This document shows positions 25,029-33,951 of a stretch of DNA of 49,400 bases, one piece after another. Below the pieces are notes generated by a model that worked only from the letters and a program-made list of their open reading frames with translations, was not told the origin of the DNA and made no database searches. The stretch comes from Halomicrobium katesii DSM 19301 (GTDB lineage: Archaea > Halobacteriota > Halobacteria > Halobacteriales > Haloarculaceae), in contig NZ_KB905378.1 in the NCBI RefSeq assembly GCF_000379085.1, forward strand, positions 2,697,542 through 2,746,941, read 5' to 3'. Positions within the stretch are counted from its first letter, which is position 1; each line of letters starts with the position of its first letter. Both the position numbers and the translations under genes were made by a program.

Positions 25029-25454
25029 CTAGTCTTCGAGCGCGTCGGCGATCCGGTCGAGCGTGCGGCGCACGTCGTGGACCTCGTCGCGCAGCTTTCG
25101 GACTTCGCGGGTCAGCTCTTCGTTGTCGCCGCTCTCCTCTTCTCGGCCGCCCGGTCCCATGCCGCCGGCACCGCCGGGGCCGCCTGGACCGCCGCCCATC
25201 ATGCCGCCCATCATCTGTGCGAAGGGGTTCCCGCCGCCACCGCCGCCGCCCATGCCGGGCGGGCCGCCGCCACCGCCCATCATCTCTTCCATGCGCTCCT
25301 CGCGGCTCATCTCGCCGTCTTCGCCCTCGCGTTCTTCGGCTCGTTCCTGACGGATCTCCTCGACGCGCTCGCGGAAGGACTTCTCCTCGTCCCCGCCCGC
25401 GTCCGAGGGGTCGTCTGCCGGCGATTCGTTCTCCTCAGGGTCGTCTTCTGCCAT
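25029..25454 (-). CDS. Gly/Met-rich low-complexity protein with charged ends
   Basis: A 141-residue protein without a recognised family. The N-terminal third is highly charged (EKSFRERVEEIRQERAEERE), the middle (about 58-105) is almost entirely Gly, Met and Pro (MMGGGGGPPGMG, QMMGGMMGGGPGG), and the C-terminus (ELTREVRKLRDEVHDVRRTL) should form a coiled coil. The Gly/Met segment recalls chaperonin tails and the tail of the FKBP in this window. It lies 39 nt after the small membrane protein gene on the same strand, forming a likely three-gene unit. Confidence 0.68.
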   Translation of the reverse strand: MAEDDPEENESPADDPSDAGGDEEKSFRERVEEIRQERAEEREGEDGEMSREERMEEMMGGGGGPPGMGGGGGGGNPFAQMMGGMMGGGPGGPGGAGGMGPGGREEESGDNEELTREVRKLRDEVHDVRRTLDRIADALED

Positions 25455-25493
25455 GGACGGCCGTTGGCGTGCGGGTCGGAAAAGGGTTGTCGT

Positions 25494-25778
25494 CTACGTG
25501 ATCCGACGGACGAGCACGGACAGGCCCAGCGCGCTGGCCAGCAGGATCACGAGATTGAAGATCGCCTGGAACAGCGGCCGGTAGTCCGGCGTGACGAAGT
25601 TCCGGATCGCGTTCGAGGCCGCGAAGTAGAACTGCAGGGTCGCGATCAGGGCCACGAGGATCAGCATGGCGAAGGCGGCCCACTGGAGCGCGTCGATGAC
25701 TCGCTGGCCGGTGTTGGACGCCGCCGTCTCGTCGTCGTGCTGTGCCTCGGTCGCGCCGCCGGTGTCGTCGTCACTCAT
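25494..25778 (-). CDS. Small two-helix membrane protein
   Basis: A 94-residue protein with an acidic cytoplasmic-type N-terminus (1-25) and two membrane helices (about 29-53 and 68-88) joined by a short polar loop (RNFVTPDYRP). No family assigned. Its start overlaps the stop of the PGF-CTERM gene by 8 nt, indicating coupled expression, and it is followed after 39 nt by the Gly/Met-rich protein gene. Confidence 0.68.
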   Translation of the reverse strand: MSDDDTGGATEAQHDDETAASNTGQRVIDALQWAAFAMLILVALIATLQFYFAASNAIRNFVTPDYRPLFQAIFNLVILLASALGLSVLVRRIT

Positions 25779-26802
25779 TGGTCTGTCTCCGTGCAGTCAG
25801 CAGTGCGGTTGCGAGCAGTGCCACGAGGGCGAGGGCAACGCCGAAGCCGGGACCGCCGCCAGTGGTCGTTCTGGTCTCTTCCCGTCGGCCAGCGTCTCCC
25901 CCGCCGGTGGTCTCGTCGTCGAAGTCGCCGGTGTCGAACTCGACCTCTCGGCGCGTCTCGTTGGCCTCGACGACGCGGGTCGGATCGAGGTTGGCGACGC
26001 CGATGGCGGTGTCGATCACCACGCCGTCACGCAGCAGGATCGCGTCGATGTAGTAGTTGTAGCCGTCGGGGACCGTCAGCGTCGTGCCGGGCTCGACGGT
26101 CCGGCCCGGACGGATCGAGCCGACCTCCTGTCGGGACTGTGCGGCGACGAGGTTCGACTCGGCCTGGCGGGCCCGGAGTCGCAGCGTCACGTCGCCGGCT
26201 TCCGTATCGCCGTCGTTGGTCAGTGCGGCCGTCACCGACAGCTCCGAGCGGTTGTCGCTCGTCGTCGTCGGATCGACGGCGATCGTCGGAATGTCTGCCG
26301 GGGAGTTCTCGTACCGCTCGAACGTCACCGTCGAGTCGGCGTAGTCGGGCGTCAGTGCCTGGACGCCGCTGATCGTCCGCGTGCCGCGGGCGACGCGGTC
26401 GCCGTCCTCGTAGACGATCGTCTCGATGCGATAGCCGCCCTGGCGCTCGACCGAGAGGTCGGTCAGCACCGAGATCGATCGCTCACCCGTCACGTTCTCG
26501 ACGGACTCGTGGACCTGATCTTCCAGCAGGCCCGACTCGGCGTCGATCGCGCGGACTTCGAGCGTGACGTTTCGCGCCGGCCCGCCGCGATGGACGAGCC
26601 GGGTGTCGAGCTGGAGGTTCGCCGTCCGACCGGGCACCGAGGTGACGTTGATCGTCGAGTCCTCGGTCTGGAGGTGGAGGTGGCTCGGACGGACGTTCTC
26701 GTCGTCGGGCTCGTCGAGAACCCCGGGAACCGCGAGCGGTGTGACGAGCATGGCGACGACGAGAACGACCATGCCGCCGGTGAGTATCGTTTCGCGTTGC
26801 AC
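25771..26802 (-). CDS. Surface protein with PGF-CTERM anchor (DUF7490-like)
   Basis: A 343-residue exported protein. An N-terminal hydrophobic segment (GGMVVLVVAMLVTPLAVPG) acts as signal, and the body consists of beta-rich repeats typical of secreted immunoglobulin-like domains (NVTLEVRAIDAESGLLEDQV and DVTLRLRARQAESNLVAAQS are two related copies). The end is a Thr/Gly-rich linker, PGF at 318-320, a hydrophobic helix and Arg residues, the PGF-CTERM signal recognised by archaeosortase A, which replaces the helix by a lipid anchor. The DUF number is from memory. It leads a unit with the two small genes that follow. Confidence 0.8.
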   Translation of the reverse strand: MQRETILTGGMVVLVVAMLVTPLAVPGVLDEPDDENVRPSHLHLQTEDSTINVTSVPGRTANLQLDTRLVHRGGPARNVTLEVRAIDAESGLLEDQVHESVENVTGERSISVLTDLSVERQGGYRIETIVYEDGDRVARGTRTISGVQALTPDYADSTVTFERYENSPADIPTIAVDPTTTSDNRSELSVTAALTNDGDTEAGDVTLRLRARQAESNLVAAQSRQEVGSIRPGRTVEPGTTLTVPDGYNYYIDAILLRDGVVIDTAIGVANLDPTRVVEANETRREVEFDTGDFDDETTGGGDAGRREETRTTTGGGPGFGVALALVALLATALLTARRQTNE

Positions 26803-26910
26803 GTCCCAGTGCCCTCCACGGAGTCATAAATGTTTTCTGACTAACCGACTCGGTGTGCAATTCGGTCGGTGGGGGCAAAATTCATGCCGTCGCAGTGAGA
26901 CCCCAACGAC

Positions 26911-27393
26911 ATGAACGGACGAACTGCCCTCTCGATCGCCCTCTCGGTCGTCGGCCTCGCCGCCGTCGTCGCCGGCATTCACCAGGAGTTGCTGGAGTTC
27001 CGGCCGGTGTACGACGCGACCGTCGAGACCGGCTGGGGCGGCCCGCTCAATCACGAGGAGCGTCTGCTCGCACGCGTCGCCGTCGTCGGCGTTCTCGGCG
27101 TCGTCGCTTCTCTCCGGTGGCGGCGGGGCGCGCTCGGAGCGGTCGCCGCGAGCGGCGTCGTGCTGTTCTACGCGGCGAAAGCGGTCGGCCACTACGCCGC
27201 CGACGGGTCGCTGTACACCGGCTTCTCGGTCGCTGGCGGCGACGCCGGACGTTTCGTACTGGGTGCCGAACCGTACTGGCTCGTCCTGGGGGCCGCCTGC
27301 CTCCTCGCGGGCGGCGTGGCCCGGCTCTCTACGGGACGAAACAGGACAGCGAGCACCACCGTCCCAGCGGACGCCGACGCCGGCATCAACTGA
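26911..27393 (+). CDS. Membrane protein of unknown function, four helices
   Basis: A 160-residue protein with about four hydrophobic helices (7-24, 53-68, 73-92 and 118-139), small Gly/Ala-rich loops and a polar C-terminal tail. I recognise no family or motif. It is divergent from the PGF-CTERM gene and convergent with the DUF2797 gene, whose coding end it overlaps by 8 nt. Confidence 0.65.
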   Translation: MNGRTALSIALSVVGLAAVVAGIHQELLEFRPVYDATVETGWGGPLNHEERLLARVAVVGVLGVVASLRWRRGALGAVAASGVVLFYAAKAVGHYAADGSLYTGFSVAGGDAGRFVLGAEPYWLVLGAACLLAGGVARLSTGRNRTASTTVPADADAGIN

Positions 27394-28141
27394 ACGCGCC
27401 GAGGCTGGCCTGGAGTTGCCGATCGGCGCTGTCCTCGCTGACCTCGTAGCCGACGGTGTCCCGGAGGTCGACGGCGTAGGTTCCGCCGCTGTTCTCGACG
27501 ACGAGGAGACGCCCCTGGCTGCCGACGACGGTACCGGACAGCAGCGTCTCGGCGATCGGGCGGTCGGTCAGGGCCAGCCCGTACTCGAACTCGAACGTCT
27601 CGATCGGCTCGAACTCGTCGAGCAGCGTCCGCCAGGCGGCCTCCTCGACCGATCGGTGTAGCCCCTCGATCTTCGTTTGCACCCGGACGCTGTCGCCCAC
27701 CGTCGCGGCGATCTCGGCCTCGATCTGGCGAGCGACTCGTCCGTTCGCGACGGTCCGGAGGTGGGCCGCCCGGTCGGCCCCCTGTTCTCGCAGTCGCCGT
27801 TCGAGCCGCCACGAGCGGGTGACGCCGACTTTGAACGTCGCCGGGGCGAAGGCGGCCAGGTAGACGGCGTGTTCCTCGTGACAGCTCTCCAGTGGCATCG
27901 CACAGTCCCCGCGACACCGCGCACATGGCCAGCGGTCCGTGTGTCTGTCACAGTAGGGTGCCGTCGGCTCCTCGCAAGCGACGTGCGTTCCCTCGTCGAT
28001 CGTGCCCGCGCAGTGGCGCTCGCCGAGCGAGTACGACACCTGCTGGCCGGGCTCCAGTGGCTCCGTTCGAGCGGTCCCGTCGGTCCCGAGCAGGAGCGCG
28101 GCCGACTCGTCGACGCGAGCGCGATAGCCGACGACTTGCAC
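27386..28141 (-). CDS. DUF2797 protein
   Basis: A 251-residue protein of the DUF2797 family as I recall it. Six cysteines lie in the first 90 residues (HCAGT, VACEEP, PYCDRH, CARCRGDC) and probably bind zinc. A central segment, AVYLAAFAPATFKVGVTRSW, resembles the start of a GIY-YIG-like module. The function is not known. It ends in an 8-nt convergent overlap with the membrane protein gene, and its start faces the DsbA-like gene. Confidence 0.72.
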   Translation of the reverse strand: MQVVGYRARVDESAALLLGTDGTARTEPLEPGQQVSYSLGERHCAGTIDEGTHVACEEPTAPYCDRHTDRWPCARCRGDCAMPLESCHEEHAVYLAAFAPATFKVGVTRSWRLERRLREQGADRAAHLRTVANGRVARQIEAEIAATVGDSVRVQTKIEGLHRSVEEAAWRTLLDEFEPIETFEFEYGLALTDRPIAETLLSGTVVGSQGRLLVVENSGGTYAVDLRDTVGYEVSEDSADRQLQASLGAFS

Positions 28142-28285
28142 GGCGGCGGCTACGGGGTGGCGGGCAAAATACCCGTGGATCGTCGCCGTCCCCCGACGCC
28201 CGCGTCGGACTCGCCCCCGCTCTCGGCGCGGATTCTACAGCACACAGACCGCGAAACTAAAGTGCGCGAACCCCGATTGCCGACT

Positions 28286-28942
28286 ATGGACGACCTCTCT
28301 CCGACGCGGCGCTCGCTGTTGCTGGCCGGCGGTGCGGCGGCCGCCTCGCTCGCGGGCTGTCTCGACTCCTCGGGTGGTGGCTCCGAGCAACCGGACGGAA
28401 CGGCGACGGTGACGACCGGTTCAGTCTCGACGCCGGTGGCGGGCGATCCCGAGGCCGACGTGACGGTCGCCGTCTACGAGGACTTCGCCTGTCCACACTG
28501 TGCGACCTTCAACCAGGAAGTGTACCCCGACATCCGCTCTGAGTACGTCGAGAGCGGGGCGATCCGGTACGAACACCACGACTTCCCCCTGCCGGTCGAC
28601 CAGAGCGTCTCTCTGGAGGCTCCGAACGCGGCCCGAGCGGTACAGGACGGCGTCGGCGACGAGGCGTTCTTCGAGTACGCCGACCTCCTGTTCGAGAACC
28701 AGGGCTCGCTGGGGCCGGACCGCTACGCGTCGCTGGCTCGGGAGGTCGACGCGGACCCGTCCACGGTGAAGACCGCAGCGGTCGAGCAGGCCTACGAGGC
28801 GACCATCGAGGCCGATCGCGAGGGCGGCATCGACGCGGGGGTCGACCGGACGCCGACGGTGCTGGTCGACGGCGAGACGGTCGAGGCCAGCTACGAGGCG
28901 CTCAGCGCCGCGATCGACGCGGCCCAGTCCGACAGCACTTAA
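28286..28942 (+). CDS. DsbA-like thiol-disulfide oxidoreductase lipoprotein
   Basis: A 218-residue exported thioredoxin-fold protein. The N-terminus has RR followed by a hydrophobic stretch and a lipobox with C25 (SLAGCLD). The mature domain has CPHC (C69-C72), the DsbA active site, an alpha-helical insertion, and cis-proline in DRTPTVLVDG. It probably oxidises or isomerises cysteines on the outside of the cell, where substrates could include the Cys-rich secreted protein in this window (inference). The start at 28286 excludes a long upstream open frame that reads over the divergent gene. trm56 follows after 24 nt. Confidence 0.88.
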   Translation: MDDLSPTRRSLLLAGGAAAASLAGCLDSSGGGSEQPDGTATVTTGSVSTPVAGDPEADVTVAVYEDFACPHCATFNQEVYPDIRSEYVESGAIRYEHHDFPLPVDQSVSLEAPNAARAVQDGVGDEAFFEYADLLFENQGSLGPDRYASLAREVDADPSTVKTAAVEQAYEATIEADREGGIDAGVDRTPTVLVDGETVEASYEALSAAIDAAQSDST

Positions 28943-28966
28943 CGGCCGACGCCCCTCCCCTCGGGT

Positions 28967-29530
28967 ATGCAAGGCGAACCCGAGGTCGCCGTCCTCCGAC
29001 TCGGCCACCGTCCCGGCCGGGACGAACGGATGACGACCCACGTCGGACTCACGGCCCGGGCCCTGGGTGCGGATCGGCTCGTTCTGGCGAACGCGGGCGC
29101 GAGCCGGCAGGACACCGTCGAGGACATCACCGACCGCTTCGGCGGCCCCTTCGAGGTCGAGGTCACCGAGCAACCGAACCGCTTCCTGAAAGACTGGTCG
29201 GGCTCGATCGCCCACCTCACCATGTACGGCCTCCCGGTGCAGGAGGTCGAAGGCGAGATCCGCGCGGCCCACCGCAGCGAGCCGCTGCTGCTGGTCGTGG
29301 GCGCGGAGAAGGTCAGTTTCGAGGTGTACGAGCGGGCCGACTGGAACGTCGGCGTGACGAACCAGCCCCACTCGGAGGTCGCCGGGCTGGCGGTCTTCCT
29401 CGATCGACTCTTCGAGGGGCGCGAACTCGACCGCGAGTGGGAAGGCGCGGATCGCGTCGTCCAGCCCCAGCCGGAGGGAAAGCGGGTCGTCCCGGCCGAG
29501 GAAGCGGCCGAGACAGCCGACGAGGGGTAG
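28967..29530 (+). CDS. trm56: tRNA (cytidine(56)-2'-O)-methyltransferase
   Basis: Archaeal SPOUT methyltransferase that 2'-O-methylates C56 in the T-loop of tRNA. The 187 residues contain the diagnostic HRPGRDERMTTHVGLTARAL near the N-terminus and the knot region LLLVVGAEKVS with VGVTNQPHSEVAGLAVFLD. The acidic C-terminal tail is haloarchaeal. The start at 28967 is the only ATG fitting the family N-terminus. Confidence 0.93.
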   Translation: MQGEPEVAVLRLGHRPGRDERMTTHVGLTARALGADRLVLANAGASRQDTVEDITDRFGGPFEVEVTEQPNRFLKDWSGSIAHLTMYGLPVQEVEGEIRAAHRSEPLLLVVGAEKVSFEVYERADWNVGVTNQPHSEVAGLAVFLDRLFEGRELDREWEGADRVVQPQPEGKRVVPAEEAAETADEG

Positions 29531-29542
29531 CTGCGGCCGCTG

Positions 29543-30256
29543 TTATTCGTTAGCTTCGACGTTGACGTTGGCCCACTGAGTGACGTTGCGATCCGTCGGT
29601 GCGGCCCACTCGACGGCGTTCGCGAGCACGTCCTGAATCGTCTCGTCGTGGTAGATCGGGTACGTCTCGTGGCCCGGCCGGAAGTAGAAGATCCGGCCGC
29701 TGCCGCGGCGATAGCAGACGCCGGATCGGAACACCTCGCCGCCCTCGAACCAGGAGCTGAGGACGTGTTCGTCGGGCTGTGGGATCCCGAACGGCTCGCC
29801 GTAGGTCTCGGCCTCGGGGACGACGATCGGCGTCTCGATGCCGTCGAGGATCGCGTGGTCGGGGTCGATCGCCCAGAGACGCTCACGCTCGCCGGCCTCT
29901 CGCCAGTTCAGGGTACAGGGCGTCCCCAGCAGTCGCCGGAAGGGCTTCGAAAAGTGTGCGGAGTGGAGCACGAGCAGGCCGAGGCCGTCGGTGACTGCAC
30001 GACAGACCCGCTCGACCACGTCGTCTGCGACCTCGTCGTGAGCGGCGTGCCCCCACCAGAGCAACACGTCGGTGTCGTCGAGCACCGACTCGGTGAGGCC
30101 GTGCTCGGGTTCTTGCAGGGTCGCCGTTCGCGTCTCGTGGCCGCGCTCGGCCAGCGCGTCGGCGATCGTCTCGTGGATGCCGTCGGGGTAGATCTCCGCG
30201 ACGGCGTCGTCCTCTCGCTCGTGTACGTACTCGTTCCAGACAGTGACAGCGACCAT
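29543..30256 (-). CDS. ThuA-like protein (trehalose utilisation domain)
   Basis: A 237-residue protein with the glutamine-amidotransferase-like ThuA fold: [10 protein letters not shown] at the N-terminus, [31 protein letters not shown], and [10 protein letters not shown] near the end. In bacteria thuA acts in trehalose degradation, and relatives occur beside sugar oxidoreductases; no thuB or sugar transporter is adjacent here. The start at 30256 removes nine residues outside the conserved region. It is convergent with trm56, with a 12-nt gap. Confidence 0.85.
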   Translation of the reverse strand: MVAVTVWNEYVHEREDDAVAEIYPDGIHETIADALAERGHETRTATLQEPEHGLTESVLDDTDVLLWWGHAAHDEVADDVVERVCRAVTDGLGLLVLHSAHFSKPFRRLLGTPCTLNWREAGERERLWAIDPDHAILDGIETPIVVPEAETYGEPFGIPQPDEHVLSSWFEGGEVFRSGVCYRRGSGRIFYFRPGHETYPIYHDETIQDVLANAVEWAAPTDRNVTQWANVNVEANE

Positions 30257-30348
30257 GCGTGACCTCGGTCGGGACGTGTGCAAAAGTCTGCCGGCCCGTC
30301 ACGGCGATGTCCTGACACTTCGGTGGCCGGCTCTCGTCGGCAGCTTCG

Positions 30349-30882
30349 CTACGCGGACTCGCCGTCGGACAACTGGAGGGAGCCGTTCCCGTAGACCCGC
30401 TCGACGAAGAGCAGTGCGACCAGCGCGAGAATGATGATCGCGTACGATCCGGCGGCCAACACGGCGTCCGCCAGCGTGGCGTACTCTCCCGTGCGGAAGA
30501 TGATGGCCTTCCGAACCATCGCGATGACACCGGTGTAGATGACCAACCGGACGACTCTCCGGGTGTCGCTCTGTTCGACGTAGGCCAGCACCGTCTGGTA
30601 CACCTCGACGATGATCAACAGGAGGAGTCCGGTGTCGATGAACCTGATGACGACGAGCGGATCGGTGATCCTGCCCGACCGCACGGAAGCGAGTATCTCC
30701 AGAATCAGGTCGACGACGCCGACCGCAAAGAGCAGGGCAAAGACCGTCGCGGCAGCGAGTTCGACTCCGTGGACGAATCGATCCACGACGCGTGAGTACC
30801 GCTCTCCCAGCGACGCCGAAGACTCACTCTCGACGGAATCAGACGAGCTCTGGGCGGGCGAGGGCTGCTCGTCGCCGCTCAT
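30349..30882 (-). CDS. PsiE-family membrane protein
   Basis: A 177-residue protein with four predicted membrane helices between residues 43 and 165, in the pattern of the phosphate-starvation-inducible PsiE family (VFALLFAVGVVDLILEILAS, LLLLIIVEVYQTVLAYVE). The N-terminus is Ser/Glu-rich and soluble. ATG 30882 is preferred to a TTG seven codons upstream. A GGTATATG box is about 65-70 nt upstream, so a short leader is likely. Function unknown even in bacteria. Confidence 0.75.
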   Translation of the reverse strand: MSGDEQPSPAQSSSDSVESESSASLGERYSRVVDRFVHGVELAAATVFALLFAVGVVDLILEILASVRSGRITDPLVVIRFIDTGLLLLIIVEVYQTVLAYVEQSDTRRVVRLVIYTGVIAMVRKAIIFRTGEYATLADAVLAAGSYAIIILALVALLFVERVYGNGSLQLSDGESA

Positions 30883-31228
30883 TCGTCCAGACCAGTCTTC
30901 CAACGGCCGTTGTCAAGCATACACCGTCTCGTACGTGTCTTGGACACATATACCATTTGTCGCGCCGGGACCGGTCCCTCGCTCCAGAACACTCCCGTGC
31001 CCTCGTCTGCTGGCACCGCTCCTCTACTACCGTCTTCCCAGCTCGCACCCGTCTCCGTATCGTTCCACGGGACGGAGACGCTCACCGGTACGTTCCGACG
31101 ACCGTCCGTACAATCGGGCCAGCGCCTCGGCGGACAGTCCCCGGAGTCATACGGTTTATTGTAGTTGCTTACCGGTGATCGTCGCCACGGAGTAGACGAT
31201 CACCGGTAAATCGCTACAATAATCTGTA
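30883..31228. other. 346-nt spacer upstream of psiE with decayed and intact palindromes
   Basis: The part next to psiE carries a TATA-like GGTATATG (minus strand, about 30948-30955). The stretch 31050-31110 has a 9-bp stem CGTCTCCGT/ACGGAGACG and, at 31076-31110, a right arm resembling family 1 (GACGCTCACCGGTACG, then ACCGTCCGTA), which I read as a decayed copy without a clear left arm. The complete family 1 element at 31150-31228 fills the rest. No coding sequence is convincing. Confidence 0.6.
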
Positions 31229-31231
31229 TCA
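31147..31231. repeat. Family 1 palindromic element, complete 79-bp copy in inverse orientation with TCA direct repeats
   Basis: The element spans 31150-31228, flanked by TCA at 31147-31149 and 31229-31231; the right TCA is the TGA stop of the sugar dehydrogenase gene. Read as its complement, it differs from the 16606 copy only at the tip (TACAG for TACGG), so it belongs to the same recent subtype inserted the other way round. Confidence 0.92.
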
Positions 31232-32638
31232 GGCCGGACGGATCCGAACCAGTCGATCGTCGTCGTCGCGCGGGAACGGTCCGTTCGCGCGACCGTCACG
31301 GTTCGACGTGATCGCGTAGAGATCGCCCTCCGGTCCCTGTTCGACGTGGCGGACACGTCCGAGTTCCTCGCTCAGGAGCCCGCTGGTCCCGGCCCGGTAG
31401 TCGGCGTCGTACCACGAGGCGTCGTGGTGTCGCTCGTGTCCGTCTGCGGGCTGTGGCCCGTCGGCGGGCGTGATCGTCGCGGCCGTGACTCGCTGACTGA
31501 TCAGGCCACCGAACACGAACCGGTTCCGCAGGCTCGGAACGCTCTCGCCGGTGTAGAACACGCCCCCGGCCGGGGCCCACGACGAGGCGTCCGCGACCGG
31601 CGACTGGAACTCGGTCTCTGGGTATCGCTCGTGATCACCGCTGTTCCGGACCACTGGCCAGCCGTAGTCGACGCCCGGCCTGAGGACGTTGAGCTCGTCT
31701 CCAGCGCCGGGTCCGTGCTCGGTGACTATCGGAGTCCCGTCCGGGAGCCAGTCGATGCCCTGGGGGTTCCGGTGGCCGTAGGTGAACACGCGCGGGTCGG
31801 CGTCCGACGTGCTGTCGGGGTTGTCCGGTGGTGGCGACCCGTCGGGCCGAACGCGGAGGACCGTCCCGGCCAGGGAGGCTGGGTCTCTCGTCTGTTCCGT
31901 GTGTTCGAGTCCGGGATCGGCGTCGCCGGTCGTAATCCACAGGTAGTCGGCCGGTCCGAACGCGATCCGACCGCCGTTGTGGTAGGTGTCGGCCGGGATC
32001 TCGTCGACGACCGGGACGACAGTCTCGTCGGGAGCTGGTGCGCTGGCGTCGAAGGCGACCACTCGATTGCGCTTCCCCTCGCTCGTCTCGGCCGTGTAGT
32101 AGACGTAGACGACCGGCGGATCCGGATACGACGGGTGGGCGGCGACGCCGAGCAGACCGCCCTCGCCGCCGGTGAGCCGCCACCGACTCTCGTCGGAGCC
32201 CGCCTCGATCGCCGCTGCGTCGATGACGTCGGACGGCTCGGCGACCGTCCGCAGCGTCCCGCTGTCGAACTCGGTGACGCGGCCGGTCCGCTCGGTGACG
32301 AACAGCGTGTCTTCGCCCGCAAACGAGAGGTCCCAGGGCACTTCGAGCCCGGTCGCCAGCACCTCCGCGGTGTACTCCTCTCGGGGCGAGTCGCTCGGCG
32401 GTTCCCAGTCGGGATCGTAGCGGTCCCACTCTGTAAGCTCGTGGGCCACCGAGAGGTCGTATCCGAGCGCCGCGGGGCCGGCCGGCGTGTCGGTACCGCC
32501 CTCGCTCGTCGTTCGAGTGCCGTCGTTCGGATTCGACCCCGTACAACCGGCGACGAGGCCGACGCCGACGATCGCACCGCTCCGTCGGAGAAACCGACGG
32601 CGACCGATCCCCCTGCTGCTGGCTCGATTGCCACCCAT
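31229..32638 (-). CDS. PQQ-type soluble aldose/glucose dehydrogenase-like lipoprotein
   Basis: A 469-residue exported six-bladed beta-propeller of the soluble glucose/aldose sugar dehydrogenase family. The signal has GRRRFLRRS and a lipobox with C32 (LVAGCTG). Propeller landmarks include GLEVPWDLSF, TGGEGGLLGVAAHPSYP, GGRIAFGPADYLWITTGDA, TYGHRNPQGIDWLPDG and ELNVLRPGVDYGWPVV. Relatives oxidise sugars with PQQ and pass electrons on, but cofactor use is untested here and haloarchaea may not make PQQ. A distant paralogue lies at 40185-41393. The TGA stop is part of a family 1 element. Confidence 0.85.
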   Translation of the reverse strand: MGGNRASSRGIGRRRFLRRSGAIVGVGLVAGCTGSNPNDGTRTTSEGGTDTPAGPAALGYDLSVAHELTEWDRYDPDWEPPSDSPREEYTAEVLATGLEVPWDLSFAGEDTLFVTERTGRVTEFDSGTLRTVAEPSDVIDAAAIEAGSDESRWRLTGGEGGLLGVAAHPSYPDPPVVYVYYTAETSEGKRNRVVAFDASAPAPDETVVPVVDEIPADTYHNGGRIAFGPADYLWITTGDADPGLEHTEQTRDPASLAGTVLRVRPDGSPPPDNPDSTSDADPRVFTYGHRNPQGIDWLPDGTPIVTEHGPGAGDELNVLRPGVDYGWPVVRNSGDHERYPETEFQSPVADASSWAPAGGVFYTGESVPSLRNRFVFGGLISQRVTAATITPADGPQPADGHERHHDASWYDADYRAGTSGLLSEELGRVRHVEQGPEGDLYAITSNRDGRANGPFPRDDDDRLVRIRPA

Positions 32639-32740
32639 GGGTTTTGGCTCTCCTAAAACTATATTGTACTTGCGGTTTCGACCCCGGGAGTCGTACGGGA
32701 AAGCTAAAACTTAACCGGACGACGGCCCGAAGAGCATACA

Positions 32741-33280
32741 ATGGCTTTTGAGGACCTCCTGGAGGATCCTGTGATACAGAAATACCTCCACGAACTCGTC
32801 GGACCGAAAGGGATGCCGGTCGCCGCCGCGCCGCCGGACGGCGAAGTGACCGACGAAGAACTCGCCGAAGAGCTGGGACTGGAGCTCAACGACGTGCGCC
32901 GGGCGCTGTTCATTCTCTACGAGAACGACCTGGCGTCGTATCGGCGACTCCGGGACGAAGACTCGGGGTGGCTCACCTACCTCTGGACGTTCAAGTACGA
33001 GAACATCCCGGAGAAGCTCGAAGAGGAGATGCACCGCCTGCTCGACGCGCTCGAAGACCGCGAATCGTACGAGCGAGACAACGAGTTCTACCTCTGTGAG
33101 CGCTGTGGCATCCGCTTCGAGTTCGACGAGGCGATGGAGTTTGGCTTCCAGTGTCCCGAGTGCGGTGACCAGGTCGAATCGATGGAGAACACGCGACTCG
33201 TCGACGCCATGGACGAACGGATCGCGACGCTCCGCGACGAACTCAACGTCGACCACGAACGAGAGGACGCCGAAGCCTGA
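32741..33280 (+). CDS. tfe: Transcription initiation factor E, alpha subunit
   Basis: A 179-residue TFE-alpha homologue that stabilises the open complex with RNA polymerase. It has an N-terminal extended winged helix (1-85, with EVTDEELAEELGLELNDVRRAL) and a zinc ribbon with C119, C122, C138 and C141 (LCERCG and CPECGD), then an acidic tail. An AAACTTAACC box lies about 28 nt before the ATG. Its stop shares one base with the start of the DUF2110 gene. Confidence 0.95.
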   Translation: MAFEDLLEDPVIQKYLHELVGPKGMPVAAAPPDGEVTDEELAEELGLELNDVRRALFILYENDLASYRRLRDEDSGWLTYLWTFKYENIPEKLEEEMHRLLDALEDRESYERDNEFYLCERCGIRFEFDEAMEFGFQCPECGDQVESMENTRLVDAMDERIATLRDELNVDHEREDAEA

Positions 33281-33951
33281 TGGTCGTACTCGCAACGAAG
33301 CTGTACGTCGACGGCGACGCTCGCCAGCGTGCGCTCGACTCGCTGACCTCGCTCGTCGGGAACGAACTCGCGGATCTGGACGTGGAGTACGACGTGGGGA
33401 TCCGCGACGACGACTTCCCGAGCGTCACGATCACGGGGCCAGACGAGACGATCGCCCGGAACCTCCTGGGCGAGGAGTTCGGCGAGATCGTCCCGACCCT
33501 CGAAGCCGGCGAGACCTACGTCGGCACGCTCGACTCCTGGGACGACGACGGGTTCGTCCTCGACGTCGGCCACGGCGACTCCGTCCGGATCCCGGCCGAC
33601 GAGATCGGTCTGGGCCGGGGGAGTCCCGAACAGGTCCGGACCCGCTTCGGACTGGTCCAGCACCTCCCGCTGGAGTTCGTCAACGACGATCCGCCACGGC
33701 TCAGCGACGCCGCCCAGGACGAGCTGTACGAGTGGACCCGCGGACAGGGCCGCGTCAACGTCAACAGTGCGACCCGGGCAGAGGTTCGGGCGACCGTCAA
33801 CCGCGCCGGCCACGCCCAGGACATCGTCACCGTCGAGCGCGTCGGCCTGCTCGAACAGAGTATCGTCTGCCGTGACGAGACCGATCCGCCGGGGCTGGTG
33901 TCCAGCATCGGCCAGTACCTGCCCTCGGAGCTGCTCTGTATCGTCCCATGA
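33280..33951 (+). CDS. DUF2110 protein
   Basis: A 223-residue soluble acidic protein of the archaeal DUF2110 family as I recall it, with segments TITGPDETIARNLLGEEFG, TYVGTLDSWDDDGFVLDVGH (an OB-like or S1-like strand pattern) and GRVNVNSATRAEVRATVNRA. Function unknown. Its start overlaps the tfe stop by one base and its stop overlaps the next gene by four (ATGA), so the trio is coupled; this suggests a role linked to transcription or RNA, by context only. Confidence 0.78.
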   Translation: MVVLATKLYVDGDARQRALDSLTSLVGNELADLDVEYDVGIRDDDFPSVTITGPDETIARNLLGEEFGEIVPTLEAGETYVGTLDSWDDDGFVLDVGHGDSVRIPADEIGLGRGSPEQVRTRFGLVQHLPLEFVNDDPPRLSDAAQDELYEWTRGQGRVNVNSATRAEVRATVNRAGHAQDIVTVERVGLLEQSIVCRDETDPPGLVSSIGQYLPSELLCIVP

